From NCBI GenBank assembly GCA_027622195.1, contig JAQBZO010000018.1, positions 1 to 36,872 on the forward strand: DNA of 36,872 bases, read 5' to 3'. The notes below the pieces were generated by a model. It did no database searches. It was given only the letters and a program-made list of their open reading frames with translations, and had not been told where the DNA came from. The stretch is from Planctomycetota bacterium (GTDB lineage: Bacteria > Planctomycetota > Phycisphaerae > Phycisphaerales > SM1A02). How positions within the stretch are numbered: the first letter of the stretch is position 1; every line of letters starts with the position of its first letter. Both the position numbers and the translations under genes were made by a program. This document shows, one piece after another, positions 1 through 8,199 of the stretch.

Positions 1-394
1 ATCCGCTCACTTGCACGGGAATCTGTGCGCCGCGAATAATGACCATGCCCGTTGATTCAGAGACACTCTCAATCACTCCGGTCGCCGTGGACTTCACCTC
101 GGTACGCATCAATCCGAAGATGCCCTTGCTTCTTGCGATCGGGTCGCCAATCTGAATCGACGCGCCCTTCTGCTTGAGCATCAATGAAGGCAACTCATTG
201 GGCGATGCACTCAACATGTTGGCGAGCTTCATCGGAGTCGCCTCGCCCTCAAGAAAGGTGCGGGCGACTGGAGAATCGGGGTGAATCAAATCACCCTTCC
301 TGACAAGCACATCCCCATGAATGGGAAGAACGCGCCGACTTCGATAGACCGTGCGGGCGGAAACTTTGAGTCCTGGTGTGTATGCCTTCGCCAC
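1..394 (-). CDS. Conserved beta-rich protein downstream of GlmL, C-terminus off the window (partial)
   Basis: This is an open minus-strand frame that runs off the left edge, so only the first 131 codons are present. I place the start at a GTG (394) giving MAKAYTPGLKV; it lies 14 bases after the stop of the GlmL-type gene, and the frame has no stop to the edge. The visible part is rich in short beta strands with glycine turns (GDVLVRKGDLI, GDPIARSKGIFG, TATGVIESVSESTGMVII). This resembles a barrel-sandwich or lipoyl-like fold, but I see no lipoyl-lysine motif. I do not recognise a named family. The tight spacing suggests co-translation with the GlmL-type ATPase, so the two products may act together. 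That is inference from position only. The real gene could also start at an upstream in-frame codon overlapping glmL. Confidence 0.7.
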   Translation of the reverse strand, partial: MAKAYTPGLKVSARTVYRSRRVLPIHGDVLVRKGDLIHPDSPVARTFLEGEATPMKLANMLSASPNELPSLMLKQKGASIQIGDPIARSKGIFGLMRTEVKSTATGVIESVSESTGMVIIRGAQIPVQVSG

Positions 395-408
395 GCGTGG
401 GTTCCAGA

Positions 409-2283
409 CTAGTCGTGAGTGGTCGAACCTGTCGCTGCACCATACATCTCAAGCGCATCGACCCAAGAGGCCATCACTTTGCGGCATTGCGTTCGATCTT
501 CGGGAAGGATGAGCGGCCTGCCTCGTCCATCGAGGATCACGCCGACTGTTCCGCCACGGATGACCTTTGTGACTGGCTTCCCAGTTCCTGCTCCAACATC
601 GAAACCGCGTTCTGGCGTGATCTCAGCTCGGGCGGACTCTCCAACGCCGAGGCGAAGGAGTTTCATTTCGCCGCCGACGAGCGTTCCTGTCGCACTAAGC
701 GTGGCGCCGCCGATGCCTGTGATGGTGTACCGCGCACAGGGTTTGCCCCATGTGCCAGTGCCCTTGGGAACAATCGCCGTGCCGAGATAAATGAGGCAGT
801 CTCGCTCGAAGACCTCCATCGCTGCACGAGGATGCACGCTCGCGAGCACACCGAGGTGTGGCATCATGAAGATGGAATCCTTGGCGAGTTCGGTGAATCC
901 CTCTGGTTCAAAACTGTCAATGAGCAGCATCGCGGTTTGTTCCATCCGCGGGGCGTGACTCAGGACTCCACCCGACGCGACAAGCAAGTCGAGCTTCATG
1001 TTGTCGACGAGTGACGATCCTGATTGTTGCTGACTAAATGTGTCGCCCACCGTGCGTTGCTGTTGGACTCCCTTGAGGCTCGTCGCGAATTCTCGGTGCT
1101 GGATATACGCGAGTCTCAACGCCTCACGCGCAACAGCTTGCTCAAAGATGAGTGCTTCGAGCGACTGAGGAATCGTCGTGGGTCGGATCATCTTGTTCTT
1201 GACACGATTGCGCAGCTCGCGCTCATCCATCGCCTCAAGGTGGACCCACCGAAGCACATTGGGCAATCCTGCCTCAGCGCAGACATTCGAGATGGAATAA
1301 CTCATCCCAAGATTCGCGCTCACTGTTCGATTGAAGTGCGGACCAAACACGCTGAATACATCGGTGGTCGCGCCGCCGATATCCACGCCGACAGCATTGA
1401 TCCCTCGACCTCGCGCAATCGTTTGCAGAATGTCGCCCACAGCACCTGGAGTCGGCATGATCGGCGCATTCGACCACGACATGAGTCGGTCATAACCCGG
1501 AGCGTGAGCCATCACATGTTCGAGGAACACATCATGAATGCGATCGCGTGCCGGTCCGAGCACTTCGTGTTCAAGCGTTGGACGAATGTTGTCAACGACC
1601 GACAAATCGAATCCACCTTGGCCGAATACCTTCACGATCGCGGGAGCGGCGTTCTTGTTGCCAGCGAAAATGATGGGCAAGAGATACTCACCCCCGAATC
1701 GAGGACGCGGCTTGGCAGGAGCAATGAGTTCCGCCAACTCGGTCACTTTCTTCGTGTCACCTCCATCGGTTCCGCCAGAGAGCAAGACCATGTCGGGGCG
1801 CAATTCTCGAATCCGCTGAATCTGCTCGTGGGGACGGCGCTTGTCGTTACTCGCGATCGTGTCCATCACAATCGCCCCCGCGCCAAGTGCGGCTCTCTTC
1901 GCGCTCTCAGCGGTCATCTGTCGAACTACGCCGGCCACCATCATCTGAAGTCCTCCGCCTGCGCTCGAGGTGGATATATAGATGTCGCATCCGTCTGGGT
2001 CAGTCGGTGACGTGCGACGAATGATCGTCCCATCGTCGGCAATGAGTTTGCGTCCGGACAATTCCTGAAGTTCCGTAACCGAGTTCGTCACACCGACCGT
2101 GACATCCGCAAACGGCTCTTCCACTGTGGTCGGAGCTTCACCACGATGGGTTTGCCGAAAGACACCGTCCACCTCTTGCACGAGAATCGCCTTCGTCGTG
2201 GTGGATCCACAATCGGTTGCGACCACGATGCGAATCGTTTCGATCGAAGGGGTGATGGCGTGGCTCTCGGGACTGTGGGACAT
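409..2283 (-). CDS. GlmL/MutL-family ASKHA ATPase (glutamate mutase accessory-protein family)
   Basis: The 624-aa product matches the GlmL family, named for proteins beside coenzyme-B12-dependent glutamate mutase. Residues 20-31 carry the ATPase phosphate-1 motif (DCGSTTTKA). Residues 299-311 carry phosphate-2 (GVDIGGATTDVFS), preceded by the family-typical TPGAVGDIL at 278-286. The VLLSGGTDGG stretch near 167-175 is also characteristic. These features place it in the actin/Hsp70/hexokinase ATP-binding superfamily. Family members are thought to protect or reactivate the mutase, but no mutase subunit (GlmE or GlmS/MutS-type B12-binding protein) is encoded in the window. The start ATG at 2283 follows the upstream 96-aa gene by 72 bases. 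The gene sits in a run headed by 3-hydroxyanthranilate dioxygenase. Family membership is secure; the partner and role are unknown. Confidence 0.9.
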   Translation of the reverse strand: MSHSPESHAITPSIETIRIVVATDCGSTTTKAILVQEVDGVFRQTHRGEAPTTVEEPFADVTVGVTNSVTELQELSGRKLIADDGTIIRRTSPTDPDGCDIYISTSSAGGGLQMMVAGVVRQMTAESAKRAALGAGAIVMDTIASNDKRRPHEQIQRIRELRPDMVLLSGGTDGGDTKKVTELAELIAPAKPRPRFGGEYLLPIIFAGNKNAAPAIVKVFGQGGFDLSVVDNIRPTLEHEVLGPARDRIHDVFLEHVMAHAPGYDRLMSWSNAPIMPTPGAVGDILQTIARGRGINAVGVDIGGATTDVFSVFGPHFNRTVSANLGMSYSISNVCAEAGLPNVLRWVHLEAMDERELRNRVKNKMIRPTTIPQSLEALIFEQAVAREALRLAYIQHREFATSLKGVQQQRTVGDTFSQQQSGSSLVDNMKLDLLVASGGVLSHAPRMEQTAMLLIDSFEPEGFTELAKDSIFMMPHLGVLASVHPRAAMEVFERDCLIYLGTAIVPKGTGTWGKPCARYTITGIGGATLSATGTLVGGEMKLLRLGVGESARAEITPERGFDVGAGTGKPVTKVIRGGTVGVILDGRGRPLILPEDRTQCRKVMASWVDALEMYGAATGSTTHD

Positions 2284-2355
2284 AGGGTGGCTCGTTGCTC
2301 TTTCGAGGTGGCGGAGGGTACTGGACGATGCGCGACGAGGCGCACTGTTTGAACC

Positions 2356-2646
2356 TCAGTTAGGGGCAGACTGCTCAATCGCCTCAATTCTCTGGAGAAG
2401 ATGCTCGACCGCCCCCCGCTTCTCGAGAAACTTGGCGATGATGTCCCATTGACGGCGATCGACAAAGACGGTGCCGAATGGTTGGAAAAAATGCAGTGCC
2501 TGCGCACCGACTCCGGCAAGCGGCCGCATCGATTCAATGAACATGATCGCAGCAGTGCCCATCTTGCGGCGCACCACTTCTTTGCAGAGTCGTTCGGTGA
2601 GTTCTCGTTCTTCCTCAGAGAGGGTGACGGTCGTTGCGCTGTCCAT
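2356..2646 (-). CDS. Small helical conserved hypothetical protein
   Basis: The 96-aa product is probably soluble and mostly helical, with charged heptad-like stretches (LSEEERELTERLCKEVV near the N-terminus, FLEKRGAVEHLLQRIEAIE at the C-terminus). A central hydrophobic segment, ALHFFQPFGTVF, is too short and interrupted to be a clear membrane span. I chose the ATG at 2646 because the frame upstream of it overlaps the preceding gene and reads as low-quality Arg/Ser-rich sequence. The gene lies 47 bases after the PH-like membrane gene and 72 bases before the GlmL-type gene. I do not recognise a domain. It is a plausible partner of the GlmL-type ATPase, on position alone. Confidence 0.75.
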   Translation of the reverse strand: MDSATTVTLSEEERELTERLCKEVVRRKMGTAAIMFIESMRPLAGVGAQALHFFQPFGTVFVDRRQWDIIAKFLEKRGAVEHLLQRIEAIEQSAPN

Positions 2647-2693
2647 CGCGAAGGCGCGGCGCAGCGACTCCCGCCAGGTCGATCGAGGTGAGG

Positions 2694-3140
2694 TCACGAG
2701 ATTCCTTCTCTCGCTTGAGCCGAAAGTGCAAGATGCGCCGCCACGAAGGCTCGCTGCGCAGAGGCCTCGGTTTGGTCTGACGAGAATGGAATGACGAGTT
2801 CGCCGCGCGATCCCCACGGTCGACGCATCCGATTCGAGACGAGGCATCCGCTAGGTCCAATCTCATGACGCACCACTTCGCTCCACTTCATTGTGTTGGT
2901 GCGCAGGGGATACTTCCCAGTCACGCCGATGGCATCGACCTCGAAGGACGACGGCAGAAAAAAACGGTTGAGCACGCCGACGAGTACGAGTGTGGTTCCA
3001 GCTCCCCAGATCCAATCGTTTTGGATCACCGCAACGATCGCACCAAGTGCAGCGACCGCGGCGCACACGAGTAACAACCTCAGTGCACCTGTCGATGCGG
3101 GGTGGACCCGCCACGCCATCGTGGTTGGCTCTTCCATCAC
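2694..3140 (-). CDS. Two-helix membrane protein with a PH-like tail
   Basis: The 148-aa product has two closely spaced hydrophobic segments near residues 18-40 and 44-62, separated by a short turn (QNDWIWG). A polar beta-rich tail follows (FEVDAIGVTGKYPLRTNTMKW, then VVRHEIGPSGCLV). This layout resembles bacterial PH-domain (bPH-type) inner-membrane proteins; that is a fold guess, not a motif match. Its start overlaps the stop of the 3-hydroxyanthranilate dioxygenase gene by the 4-base ATGA junction, so it is very probably translated in the same operon. Nothing in the sequence links it to tryptophan degradation. Confidence 0.8.
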   Translation of the reverse strand: MMEEPTTMAWRVHPASTGALRLLLVCAAVAALGAIVAVIQNDWIWGAGTTLVLVGVLNRFFLPSSFEVDAIGVTGKYPLRTNTMKWSEVVRHEIGPSGCLVSNRMRRPWGSRGELVIPFSSDQTEASAQRAFVAAHLALSAQAREGIS

Positions 3141-3796
3141 GCGCGCGGGAGTGTGCTGGATGTGCGCGGCAGTGGTTTTTCAACCTTCGTGCCGCAATGT
3201 TTGCAAGTGCGAAGTGTGTCATCCGTCCAGAACTCTTCCATCGTCTTGGCGAAGTGCGCGACAATGTCGGTGCAGTGAAAGTGTCGGTCGATGACGAGGT
3301 TGCTGCACTGCTCGCAGAAAAACATGCAGTGTTCCTTCTCTGTTTCCGGACGGCGGCGTTCAATCACGAGTCCGAGAGTGTCTGGTCCGCGCTGCGGTGA
3401 GTGAGGCACTCCGCCTGGAATGAAGAACACTTCTCCCTCGCGAACAGGGACATCCTTGAGGACGCCATCCGTGTCACGGATGCGCACAAAAATATCTCCC
3501 TTGAGTTGCAAGAAAAACTCTTCCGAGTCGGTCATGTGAAAATCATTGCGCGCATTCGGTCCTGCAATGATCATGACGAAGAAGTCTTCTCCTGCATAGA
3601 GATACTTGTTCGAGACGGGCGGTTTCATGAGATGGCGGTTCTCGCCGATCCATGACATGAGGTTGTGTGCTGGAGCGACTGTTCCGTCGATCCCGAATCC
3701 TGTCGGATCTCCACACGCATTGAGCTTTGACGGCATCGGTCCGCACTTGAGAGGAGGTGTTGGAGTCGATGCAAACGGTGTCATTGAGTTCGACAT
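3137..3796 (-). CDS. nbaC: 3-hydroxyanthranilate 3,4-dioxygenase
   Basis: This cytosolic Fe(II) extradiol dioxygenase opens 3-hydroxyanthranilate to 2-amino-3-carboxymuconate semialdehyde (ACMS). The 219-aa protein has the expected cupin core. NLMSWIGENRHLMKPPVSN spans residues 45-63. The first iron-ligand region is ARNDFHMTDSEEFF (H87, E92/E93), and the second His lies in GGVPHSPQR (H132). Two CxxC pairs (C161-C164 and C198-C201) match the rubredoxin-like second metal site of bacterial enzymes. The N-terminus is about 38 residues longer than usual. The ATG at 3796 is nevertheless supported by GAGGA six bases upstream. The gene is divergent from the ACMS decarboxylase across about 55 bases and heads the run that includes the GlmL-type gene. 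Confidence 0.96.
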   Translation of the reverse strand: MSNSMTPFASTPTPPLKCGPMPSKLNACGDPTGFGIDGTVAPAHNLMSWIGENRHLMKPPVSNKYLYAGEDFFVMIIAGPNARNDFHMTDSEEFFLQLKGDIFVRIRDTDGVLKDVPVREGEVFFIPGGVPHSPQRGPDTLGLVIERRRPETEKEHCMFFCEQCSNLVIDRHFHCTDIVAHFAKTMEEFWTDDTLRTCKHCGTKVEKPLPRTSSTLPRA

Positions 3797-3851
3797 AGGG
3801 ATTCCTCGTATCGACCCATCGTACGCCTTTCACACCGATACCATTCATGGA

Positions 3852-4847
3852 GTGATCGATCTCCACACGCACATACTTCCCAAGGAGTGGCCAGACATGG
3901 CCGTGCGCGCTGGTGGCGGCGATTGGGTTTCGATCGAACACCACGCCCCATGCTGTGCGAGACTTCGCCGTGGCGGAAAGGTCTTCCGAGAAATCAGCTC
4001 GAACTCTTGGGATCCCAGCGTGCGCATCGCTGAGTGCGACGCATCGGGAGTGTCGATGCAAGTTCTCTCAACGGTGCCCATCATGTTTTCGTATGGCGCT
4101 CGTGCCGACCACGCGCTTGATCTCGCGCGATTCTTGAACGATCACATTGCTGAAACCGTTCGACGCAGTCCAACTCGTTTTCAAGGACTCGGAACAGTCC
4201 CGCTACAAGACTCCACCATCGCGTGCGCTGAACTCGATCGATGCGTTCGCGCTCTCGGACTTCGCGGCGTTCAAATCGGAACAAACGTCAATGGACTCAA
4301 CCTCGACGACGATTCGCTTGAACCATTCTGGTGCGCTGCAGAAGAATTGTCAGCGGCCGTCTTCGTGCATCCGTGGGATATGGCCGGCCAGGACCAGATG
4401 ACGCGCCATTGGATGCCGTGGCTTGTTGGGATGCCAGCAGAAGGAGCGCGCGCCGCAGTCAGTCTGCTTCTGGGCGGAGTCCTTGATCGACATCCACGAC
4501 TGCGCGTCTGCTTGGCGCACGGAGGCGGATCCTTTCCATTCACCCTTGGTCGAATCGAACGCGGATTCGAGTGTCGACCCGACTTGTGTGCGACTCGCAC
4601 CCATGTTGCACCGTCAGAACAAGCGAGCAAGTTGTACTACGACTCGCTCGTTCACGATCCAGACGCGCTGCGATTCTTGTTGCTGAAGGTGGGCGCACAT
4701 CGCGTCGCCCTCGGCACTGATTACCCGTTTCCGCTGGGCGAAGAGAACCCTGGCAAGATCATCCACGCGCTCGAAGAATTGAATGCCACTACACGTGATC
4801 GACTCCTGCGCGGTACAGCGGTTGAGTTTCTAGGACTTTCATCATGA
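3852..4847 (+). CDS. 2-amino-3-carboxymuconate-6-semialdehyde decarboxylase (ACMSD)
   Basis: The 331-aa product is a metal-dependent amidohydrolase-superfamily decarboxylase that turns ACMS into 2-aminomuconate 6-semialdehyde. This diverts carbon away from quinolinate and NAD synthesis. The N-terminal metal motif VIDLHTHILP gives HxH at residues 5 and 7. Later ligands sit in FVHPWDM, CLAHGGG and ALGTDYPFP, all as in known ACMSDs. I chose the GTG at 3852 because it is the only start codon just before VIDLHTH. It also gives the usual family length, whereas longer frames overlap the divergent dioxygenase gene. No good ribosome site is seen. The stop overlaps the kynureninase start by 4 bases (ATGA). 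Confidence 0.93.
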   Translation: MIDLHTHILPKEWPDMAVRAGGGDWVSIEHHAPCCARLRRGGKVFREISSNSWDPSVRIAECDASGVSMQVLSTVPIMFSYGARADHALDLARFLNDHIAETVRRSPTRFQGLGTVPLQDSTIACAELDRCVRALGLRGVQIGTNVNGLNLDDDSLEPFWCAAEELSAAVFVHPWDMAGQDQMTRHWMPWLVGMPAEGARAAVSLLLGGVLDRHPRLRVCLAHGGGSFPFTLGRIERGFECRPDLCATRTHVAPSEQASKLYYDSLVHDPDALRFLLLKVGAHRVALGTDYPFPLGEENPGKIIHALEELNATTRDRLLRGTAVEFLGLSS

Positions 4848-6205
4848 CCACGACTGCAACACCACTCGGAATCTCCCACGCGCCCACTTCATGGATGGAA
4901 CTCTCAGCATGCGACTTCGTTGATTCCCGCGATTGGGCGAGAGCGGTCGACACGCGTGATCCACTCAGCCAGTTTCGCGATCGATTTGCGATCCCGCCCG
5001 CGGCGGATGGTTCGCAGTGCGTCTACATGACCGGCAACTCGCTCGGCCTCAAGCCACATGGGGTGCGCGAACTCATTCAAGAAAAACTGGAGGATTGGGC
5101 GACGCTCGGCGTCGAAGGTCATCTCAAGGCACGCAAGCCATGGCTCGACTACCACATGAGACTGCAACCGATGCTTGCCGAAATGACGGGGGCTCATCTG
5201 GACGAAGTCGTTGCGATGAACACGCTCACCGTCAACCTTCACTTGATGATGGTGAGTTTTTACAGACCCGAAGGTCGTCGCACCAAGATTCTCATCGAGC
5301 AGGGTGCCTTCCCCAGCGACACGTATGCCGTGCGCTCGCACATCGCCTCACGAGGACTCGATCCTGCGGAGCACATGGTGACCGTTGCACCTCGCGCTGG
5401 AGAACGAACACTTCGCCACGAAGAGATCATTGCCAAGATCGATGCACTCGGCGACACGCTTGCACTGGTCTTGCTGCCCGGAGTGCATTACGCGACAGGG
5501 CAAGTGTTCGACATCGCAGCGATCACAGCGCGCGCCCGCGCAGTCGGCTCTCGCGTCGGATGGGATCTCGCTCATTCCATTGGCAATGCCGAGCTGCGCC
5601 TGCACGAGTGGGGTCCCGACTTTGCATGCTGGTGCAGCTACAAGTATCTCTGCGGAGGTCCTGGTGCCGTCGCGGGATGTTTCATCCACCGCCGACACGC
5701 CGACGCACACGAGGTGCCGCGCTATCTCGGTTGGTGGGCGAATTCGCCAGTCAATCGATTCGAAATGCGCGACCACTTCTCTCCGACACACGGAGCAGAT
5801 GGATGGCAGATTTCGAATCCTCCCATCCTGAGTATGGCTCCACTCCTCGTCAGCCTTCCGATTTTCATGGAGGCGGGTCTCGGACGAATGCGTCAACGAA
5901 GTCTCGCCCTCTCTGGTTACCTCATGTGGCTTATCGCGCAGCGTCGTCCCGTTGGCGTGTCGATCGTGACACCGTCTAACACGCACGAGCGAGCGAGCCA
6001 AGTATCGATCTTGGTTCAACGCGGAGCGCGCAGCGTTCACCATGCACTGCTCGGAAAGGGAATCGTTTGTGATTTTCGCGAGCCAGACATTCTCCGCGCC
6101 GCTCCCACTGCACTCGCCTCCTCGTTTGAAGATGTGTGGCGAATGGTGGACGCGTTCTGCAACGAAGTGTCGACTCACTCTCCGCTCATCGGAGCCACTG
6201 CGTGA
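4844..6205 (+). CDS. kynU: Kynureninase
   Basis: This PLP-dependent fold-type I enzyme hydrolyses 3-hydroxykynurenine to 3-hydroxyanthranilate and alanine (or kynurenine to anthranilate). The 453-aa length is normal. YMTGNSLGLKP (61-71) is the family signature near the N-terminus. WDLAHSIGN (240-248) holds the Asp that pairs with the PLP ring nitrogen, and CWCSYKYLCGGPG places the PLP-binding lysine at K267. GWWANSP and the later ADGWQISNPP segment are also typical. Both ends have 4-base overlaps, with ACMSD upstream and the monooxygenase downstream, implying translational coupling in one plus-strand operon. Confidence 0.97.
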   Translation: MTTTATPLGISHAPTSWMELSACDFVDSRDWARAVDTRDPLSQFRDRFAIPPAADGSQCVYMTGNSLGLKPHGVRELIQEKLEDWATLGVEGHLKARKPWLDYHMRLQPMLAEMTGAHLDEVVAMNTLTVNLHLMMVSFYRPEGRRTKILIEQGAFPSDTYAVRSHIASRGLDPAEHMVTVAPRAGERTLRHEEIIAKIDALGDTLALVLLPGVHYATGQVFDIAAITARARAVGSRVGWDLAHSIGNAELRLHEWGPDFACWCSYKYLCGGPGAVAGCFIHRRHADAHEVPRYLGWWANSPVNRFEMRDHFSPTHGADGWQISNPPILSMAPLLVSLPIFMEAGLGRMRQRSLALSGYLMWLIAQRRPVGVSIVTPSNTHERASQVSILVQRGARSVHHALLGKGIVCDFREPDILRAAPTALASSFEDVWRMVDAFCNEVSTHSPLIGATA

Positions 6206-7548
6206 ACCCACATGTCCTCATTGTGGGAGGTGGACTCGCCGGCAGTCTGCTTGCTTGCTACCTCGGAGAGCGCGGCTGGACAGTGGACCTCATCGAGCGT
6301 CGGAACGACCCGCGCGTGAATGGGCATTCGGGCGGTCGCAGCATCAACCTTGCGATCAGCACCCGTGGATTGACTGCCCTTCGCCGAGCGGGCCTCGAGG
6401 AATCCGTCCTGCGTCATGCCGTGCGAATGCCAGGTCGACGGATTCATTCCCGCTCAGGGCAGACTTCTTTTCTTCCCTACAGCGCGAGCGGACGACACGC
6501 AATCAACAGCATCCATCGCGGCCGACTCAATCTCCTCCTCCTCGAGAAGGCTGCGTCGTATCCATCGGTTCGCATGGCGTTCGACGAACGATGCACGCAT
6601 GTCGATGTGGACTCTCCTACTGCCACCTTTCGTCATGAGGTGCATGGCACAGAGAGAGTCATCAAAGCAGACATCATCATCGGAACCGACGGAGCATTCA
6701 GTGCGATCCGCGAAGTGATGCGCAAGCGTGAGCGGTTTGAGTATTCCCAAGAGTGGCTTCATGCTGGATACAAGGAACTCAATATGTCTGCTGCTGCAGC
6801 GGGCACATCAGACTTTGGCATTCATCGCATGGATCCCAACGGACTTCACATCTGGCCGCGCGGCAACACGATGATGATCGCCCTCCCCAACGCCGAAGGA
6901 GACTTCACATGCACCCTCTTCTGGCCGCATGATGGAGCCGACAGTTTCGCAGCACTCTCAACCGACGCCGCGATCATCGAGCGATTCGAGCGTGATTATC
7001 CAGATGCACTCGCGTTGATTCCAGACCTCGTCGAGCAATTCCGCGCCAATCCAGTGGGATGCATGGTCACGGTGAAATGCTCTCCTTGGCAAGTGAACGG
7101 AAAGGTGGCGATTGCTGGAGATGCGGCGCATGCCATTGTCCCCTTCTATGGCCAAGGAGCAAACTGTGCGTTCGAGGACTGCGAGGCGTTGGCCGATTGC
7201 CTCTTTGATGCAAACGGAGATTGGCTCGGCGCACTCGAGACCTATGAGTCGCTCCGCAAGCGCCACGCCGACGCGATCGCCGATCTCGCCCGTGACAACT
7301 TTCACGAGATGAGTAAGGACTCGGCGCGTTGGTGGTTTCCAATCAAGAAGCGAATCGAGCACACACTCCACGCCCTCTTTCCGAAGTGGTTCATTCCGCT
7401 GTATGAGATGATCAGTTTTTCGACAATCCCCTATGCCGATGCACGCGACCGTAGCTCTCGCCAATGGCGGGTCGTTCTTTTCGCCACGGGGCTCGCGACT
7501 GGTCTCGTGATCGTCTTAGCGTGGTCGATCATCAAAGCGCGCGCGTAG
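6202..7548 (+). CDS. kmo: Kynurenine 3-monooxygenase
   Basis: This FAD-dependent aromatic hydroxylase uses NADPH and O2 to convert kynurenine to 3-hydroxykynurenine. The 448-aa protein starts with the dinucleotide-binding motif LIVGGGLAGSLLACYLGERG (residues 6-25). It has the GRSINLAISTRGL substrate-domain signature near 46-58 and the second FAD motif GDAAHAIVPFYGQGANCAFED in the middle. I chose the GTG at 6202 because it overlaps the kynureninase stop by GTGA and places the FAD motif at the very N-terminus. The last 25 residues form a hydrophobic helix (VVLFATGLATGLVIVLAW), suggesting membrane attachment like the eukaryotic enzyme. The 3' end overlaps the convergent formamidase gene by 33 bases. 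Confidence 0.96.
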   Translation: MNPHVLIVGGGLAGSLLACYLGERGWTVDLIERRNDPRVNGHSGGRSINLAISTRGLTALRRAGLEESVLRHAVRMPGRRIHSRSGQTSFLPYSASGRHAINSIHRGRLNLLLLEKAASYPSVRMAFDERCTHVDVDSPTATFRHEVHGTERVIKADIIIGTDGAFSAIREVMRKRERFEYSQEWLHAGYKELNMSAAAAGTSDFGIHRMDPNGLHIWPRGNTMMIALPNAEGDFTCTLFWPHDGADSFAALSTDAAIIERFERDYPDALALIPDLVEQFRANPVGCMVTVKCSPWQVNGKVAIAGDAAHAIVPFYGQGANCAFEDCEALADCLFDANGDWLGALETYESLRKRHADAIADLARDNFHEMSKDSARWWFPIKKRIEHTLHALFPKWFIPLYEMISFSTIPYADARDRSSRQWRVVLFATGLATGLVIVLAWSIIKARA

Positions 7549-8199
7549 CACCGCCCGCACGGGAGAGCCATCGCAGCCCTGCAATTTCAATGGCAGTGCG
7601 ATCAATTCCCAGCATCCCCCTTGCGCCGTCGCACGCACTCCTGTCAGTGTGAGACCCTCAATGATCGAGACGCCGCGCTCGAAGCATCTTGCATGGGTCG
7701 GTAGCGTCTTGCTCGTGGAAGGATCAACGCTCGGCGTATCGACTCCGATGAGGCGCACTCCACGATCAGCAAGATGATCAATGAGCGCGGGATCGAGCGC
7801 GAGAAAATCGGCACTCCACTCGTTTGGGTTCTGGAAGGAGTTTGTTCGAAGAAGCACTCGTGGCGACTTCACTTCGCCGCGAAGTTGGTCGAGACCTGCT
7901 CGCCATCCATCTGTCCCCACCGCCTTGGGTCGATCGAGATCGATGAGATCACAAGGACCAACATAGAGGTCGATCGGCTGCTCATCAATCGTCGAGGCGT
8001 TCGCGCGGTAGTGGCTCGGCGCATCGGCGTGCGCTCCGACATGAACGGTCGTCCGCAGCGTGCTCAGGGTGATGTTGTCTCCGCGAGCGTGGTCCATCAA
8101 GACTTCACGCGAATACATCGTGTCTCCAGGGAAGACAGCAATCAAGCGAGACAGAAGCGGCGAGATATCGACGAGCTCATGTTCATCCACGAGCCGCAT
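7516..8199 (-). CDS. kynB: Kynurenine formamidase (cyclase family)
   Basis: The 227-aa product belongs to the metal-dependent cyclase/KynB family that hydrolyses N-formylkynurenine to kynurenine and formate. The metal-binding signature is HVGAHADAPSHY (H-x3-H-x-D). The N-terminus LVDISPLLSRLIAVFPGD and the segment LIGVDTPSVDP are also family-typical. I chose the ATG at 8199, which starts the conserved region and overlaps the end of the upstream RidA-type gene by 17 bases. The frame further upstream is Arg/Ser-rich shadow sequence. The 3' end runs 33 bases into the convergent kynurenine monooxygenase gene. Co-transcription with the deaminase is likely. Confidence 0.94.
   Translation of the reverse strand: MRLVDEHELVDISPLLSRLIAVFPGDTMYSREVLMDHARGDNITLSTLRTTVHVGAHADAPSHYRANASTIDEQPIDLYVGPCDLIDLDRPKAVGTDGWRAGLDQLRGEVKSPRVLLRTNSFQNPNEWSADFLALDPALIDHLADRGVRLIGVDTPSVDPSTSKTLPTHARCFERGVSIIEGLTLTGVRATAQGGCWELIALPLKLQGCDGSPVRAVLRARFDDRPR

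Noticed and set aside
376-2010. Long plus-strand frames antisense to the GlmL-type gene
   Set aside because: They read as Arg/Ser/His-rich shadow sequence with no domain, and the minus-strand frame has clear ATPase motifs.
3606-3851. Longer N-terminus for ACMSD
   Set aside because: It would overlap the divergent dioxygenase gene by about 190 bases, and the extra residues are low-quality shadow sequence before the metal-binding start VIDLHTH.
5348-6211. A minus-strand frame antisense to kynureninase
   Set aside because: No motifs, composition of a shadow frame, and kynureninase has full PLP motifs on the other strand.
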